A DNA stretch of 7,387 nucleotides, taken from NCBI GenBank assembly GCA_900557405.1, contig USSF01000081.1, positions 1-7,387 of the forward strand. Reading direction: 5' to 3'. A program made the position numbers and the translations under genes. Shown one piece after another: positions 6,338-7,387 of this stretch. A model generated the notes under the pieces. The model saw nothing but the letters and a program-made list of their open reading frames with translations, had not been told where the DNA came from and ran no database searches. How positions within the stretch are numbered: the stretch's first letter is position 1; each line of letters begins with the position of its first letter. The stretch comes from an uncultured Prevotella sp. Its GTDB lineage: Bacteria; Bacteroidota; Bacteroidia; Bacteroidales; Bacteroidaceae.

Positions 6338-6397
6338 GCAAACGCTGTCTGTTTTAGATTTTGTATTGCACAGAATTATTTAGCAACTGATCCATGT

Positions 6398-6988
6398 TTA
6401 TTCTTCGCCTTCCCACCGGAGAGGCACGTTCTTAAGAATTAGCAACCCGCGAGTGCCATCCACACTGATGCCGAACTGCAGCTGCTGTATGGTGGTAATC
6501 GCCTTCGGTATATCCTTGAATACTGTCTTGTTTACGGGCACCTTCACGCTGACCCCCTCCGGAGCCGAGTACAGAAACCATCCTATCGGAGCCTCGAAAC
6601 TGTTCCCTTCTTCGTCCACGAGCATCGAGGGGTAGTTCAGGTTGCAGCCCATATAAAGCTCCTTGACGCTCTTCAATAGTTTTATCTTGAGCACCACGCT
6701 CACGTCGCCCTTATCCTCCGAGGTGCTCTTGCCATATACGCCTACGAGCTCGATGTCGGCAATATCCGGGATGGGGTTCGTCAGCGAGGCGTTGTCGTCC
6801 TGCTGTGCGGCGGCTTTCCCGTTGCCTTCATCTTCCGCGGCGTCAGTGTTCTTGCTGTTGGTTTCGTTGTCCATGCCCATGACCTTGCCCACGCTCTTCA
6901 GTATCTTGTTGAACTGTGCGTCGGCCGTATTCGGCGAGAACATGAGTAATGTTCCTATTAATAATGTTGCGATATTTGTCCTTTTCAT
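6398..6988 (-). CDS. Secreted protein of unknown function
   Basis: I do not recognise this 196-residue protein. It begins with a clear Sec signal peptide (KR at 2-3, hydrophobic 7-17, likely cut after ADA at 22-24). There is no lipobox cysteine; the only cysteine is C115. It therefore probably stays soluble in the periplasm or is secreted. Residues 25-38 form a short basic amphipathic segment (FNKILKSVGKVMG), and 39-70 are a polar, acidic low-complexity linker. Residues about 76-193 look like one compact beta-rich domain with alternating hydrophobic residues and DEEGNSFEAPIGW (125-137). AAGGA lies a few bases before the ATG. It is a single-gene unit with its own terminator and a ~70-base leader. 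It shares the strand but not the transcript of the LicD operon, and no function can be assigned. Confidence 0.82.
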   Translation of the reverse strand: MKRTNIATLLIGTLLMFSPNTADAQFNKILKSVGKVMGMDNETNSKNTDAAEDEGNGKAAAQQDDNASLTNPIPDIADIELVGVYGKSTSEDKGDVSVVLKIKLLKSVKELYMGCNLNYPSMLVDEEGNSFEAPIGWFLYSAPEGVSVKVPVNKTVFKDIPKAITTIQQLQFGISVDGTRGLLILKNVPLRWEGEE

Positions 6989-7026
6989 AATCCTTCAGTT
7001 TGATGATTTTCGTTTTCTCTTTCTTT

Positions 7027-7041
7027 ACTATTCTGAATAGT
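7027..7041. promoter_or_regulatory. 15-bp palindrome in the leader of the secreted-protein gene
   Basis: ACTATTC (7027-7033), a central T and GAATAGT (7035-7041) form a perfect 7+1+7 palindrome. It lies between the predicted transcription start (about 7059-7063) and the ATG at 6988. The one-base centre is too tight for an RNA hairpin with full arms, so a DNA-binding dimer site is the more natural reading. A palindrome this short can occur by chance once in a few kilobases. Confidence 0.35.
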
Positions 7042-7065
7042 GTCTTGCTATCAGGTTTCGTAGCG

Positions 7066-7073
7066 CAAATTTA
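7066..7073 (-). promoter_or_regulatory. -7 box of the secreted-protein gene
   Basis: On the minus strand TAAATTTG (7073-7066) matches TAnnTTTG exactly. The nearest upstream TTTG (7103-7100) is 26 bases away, more than the usual 19-21, so the -33 element is poor or absent. That pattern suggests a promoter that needs an activator. The leader would be about 70-75 bases. Confidence 0.5.
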
Positions 7074-7095
7074 TCGCTTTTCCCCCTTTTCCCGT

Positions 7096-7126
7096 GTGTC
7101 AAAGCGTAAATTGTACTTTTTGACAC
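7096..7126. promoter_or_regulatory. Nested 31-bp dyad upstream of the secreted-protein promoter
   Basis: GTGTCAAA (7096-7103) and TTTGACAC (7119-7126) are perfect 8-bp inverted arms. Inside them, at equal distance on both sides, GTA (7106-7108) and TAC (7114-7116) continue the same symmetry around base 7111. The centre is roughly 50 bases upstream of the predicted transcription start, a usual place for an activator. It could instead be a hairpin of an unseen transcript. Confidence 0.4.
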
Positions 7127-7299
7127 CCATATTTTACCCATTGCTCCCCTGTTTTTACTCATTGACGCGGGTGGCGTCGTGTTTTGCCTCCGGCAGAGGC
7201 CGGAACCGTATTCCTGTTCCTTATATATATTATAGGTATAAGGAAAAGACGAATCTCCTTGTCACCCCGTTTACTTTAAAAAAAAGTTTTTTCTTTTTT
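7127..7299. other. Gene-free region with several inverted repeats
   Basis: No credible coding frame was seen here. Short GC-rich stems lie at 7164-7178 (GACGC/GCGTC) and 7186-7200 (GCCTC/GAGGC, which also overlaps an alternative TCCGG/CCGGA stem ending at 7204). A longer AT-rich inverted repeat occupies 7217-7245. The stretch ends in homopolymer tracts: eight A (7278-7285), six T (7287-7292) and seven T (7294-7300), which would give curved or flexible DNA. No exact TAnnTTTG box was found on the + strand in this stretch. Confidence 0.5.
7217..7245. repeat. 9-bp inverted repeat TTCCTTATA / TATAAGGAA
   Basis: TTCCTTATA (7217-7225) and TATAAGGAA (7237-7245) are perfect inverse copies around an 11-base AT-rich loop. 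No T-run follows either side in terminator fashion. It may be a protein site or the edge of the repeat-rich segment to the right. Confidence 0.5.
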
Positions 7300-7387
7300 T
7301 ACCCTCACACCCTCACTTTTTACCGTAACAGGCTGACAGACAGCGATAAAGAGTGTGAGGGTAAGTGTGAGGGTAAGTTTTTTACCC
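7300..7387. repeat. Clustered CCCTCAC/GTGAGGG motifs in both orientations
   Basis: CCCTCAC occurs at 7302-7308 and 7310-7316, and its inverse GTGAGGG at 7355-7361 and 7367-7373. The right pair sits in a perfect 12-bp direct repeat (units 7352-7363 and 7364-7375). TACCCTCACA (7300-7309) is an exact inverse of both 7354-7363 and 7366-7375, so alternative hairpins are possible. TTTTTACC recurs at 7296-7303, 7317-7324 and 7379-7386, and the last copy runs off the window, so the array probably continues. No function is known to me with certainty; protein-binding sites or the border of a mobile or replicative element are possible. Confidence 0.8.

Overview
The window looks like chromosomal DNA from a member of the Bacteroidota, most likely a Prevotella-like member of the Bacteroidales. 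Three things point there: a PorT-type outer-membrane protein of the type IX secretion system (T9SS, known only from this phylum), several close matches to the Bacteroidota promoter pattern TTTG-N19/21-TAnnTTTG, and generally weak Shine-Dalgarno sites. The species cannot be named from sequence alone. Seven protein genes are supported. No RNA gene, CRISPR array or insertion sequence was seen.

Left part (1-980): a PD-(D/E)XK nuclease of the Rpn / 'recombination-promoting nuclease' family on the + strand. It has three perfect 24-bp in-frame repeats near its 3' end and a plausible internal start (ATG 723) that would yield the C-terminal domain as a separate 85-residue protein. The gene is more AT-rich than its neighbours.

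Middle (1092-4694, minus strand): read in the direction of transcription, the order is a LicD-family phosphotransferase, an IspD/TarI-like cytidylyltransferase, an extended-SDR NAD-dependent epimerase/dehydratase and, after a 162-bp gap, PorT. A strong promoter stands in front of the LicD gene. The first three genes form a plausible cassette that activates a sugar alcohol (or similar phosphate) as a CDP derivative and transfers it, as a phosphodiester, to a surface glycan. A Wzx-like polysaccharide flippase (4806-6242, plus strand) is transcribed away from the same 110-bp intergenic region, driven by a second, back-to-back promoter. Together these genes look like a small surface-glycan locus.

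Right part (6243-7387): a strong rho-independent terminator, oriented for the minus strand, follows a gene for a small secreted protein of unknown function (6398-6988). That gene has a long leader and a -7 promoter box, a 15-bp palindrome in the leader, and a 31-bp nested dyad upstream. The last ~260 bases hold no gene but are rich in inverted repeats. They end in a dense set of CCCTCAC/GTGAGGG motifs in both orientations that continues to the window edge and is unexplained.
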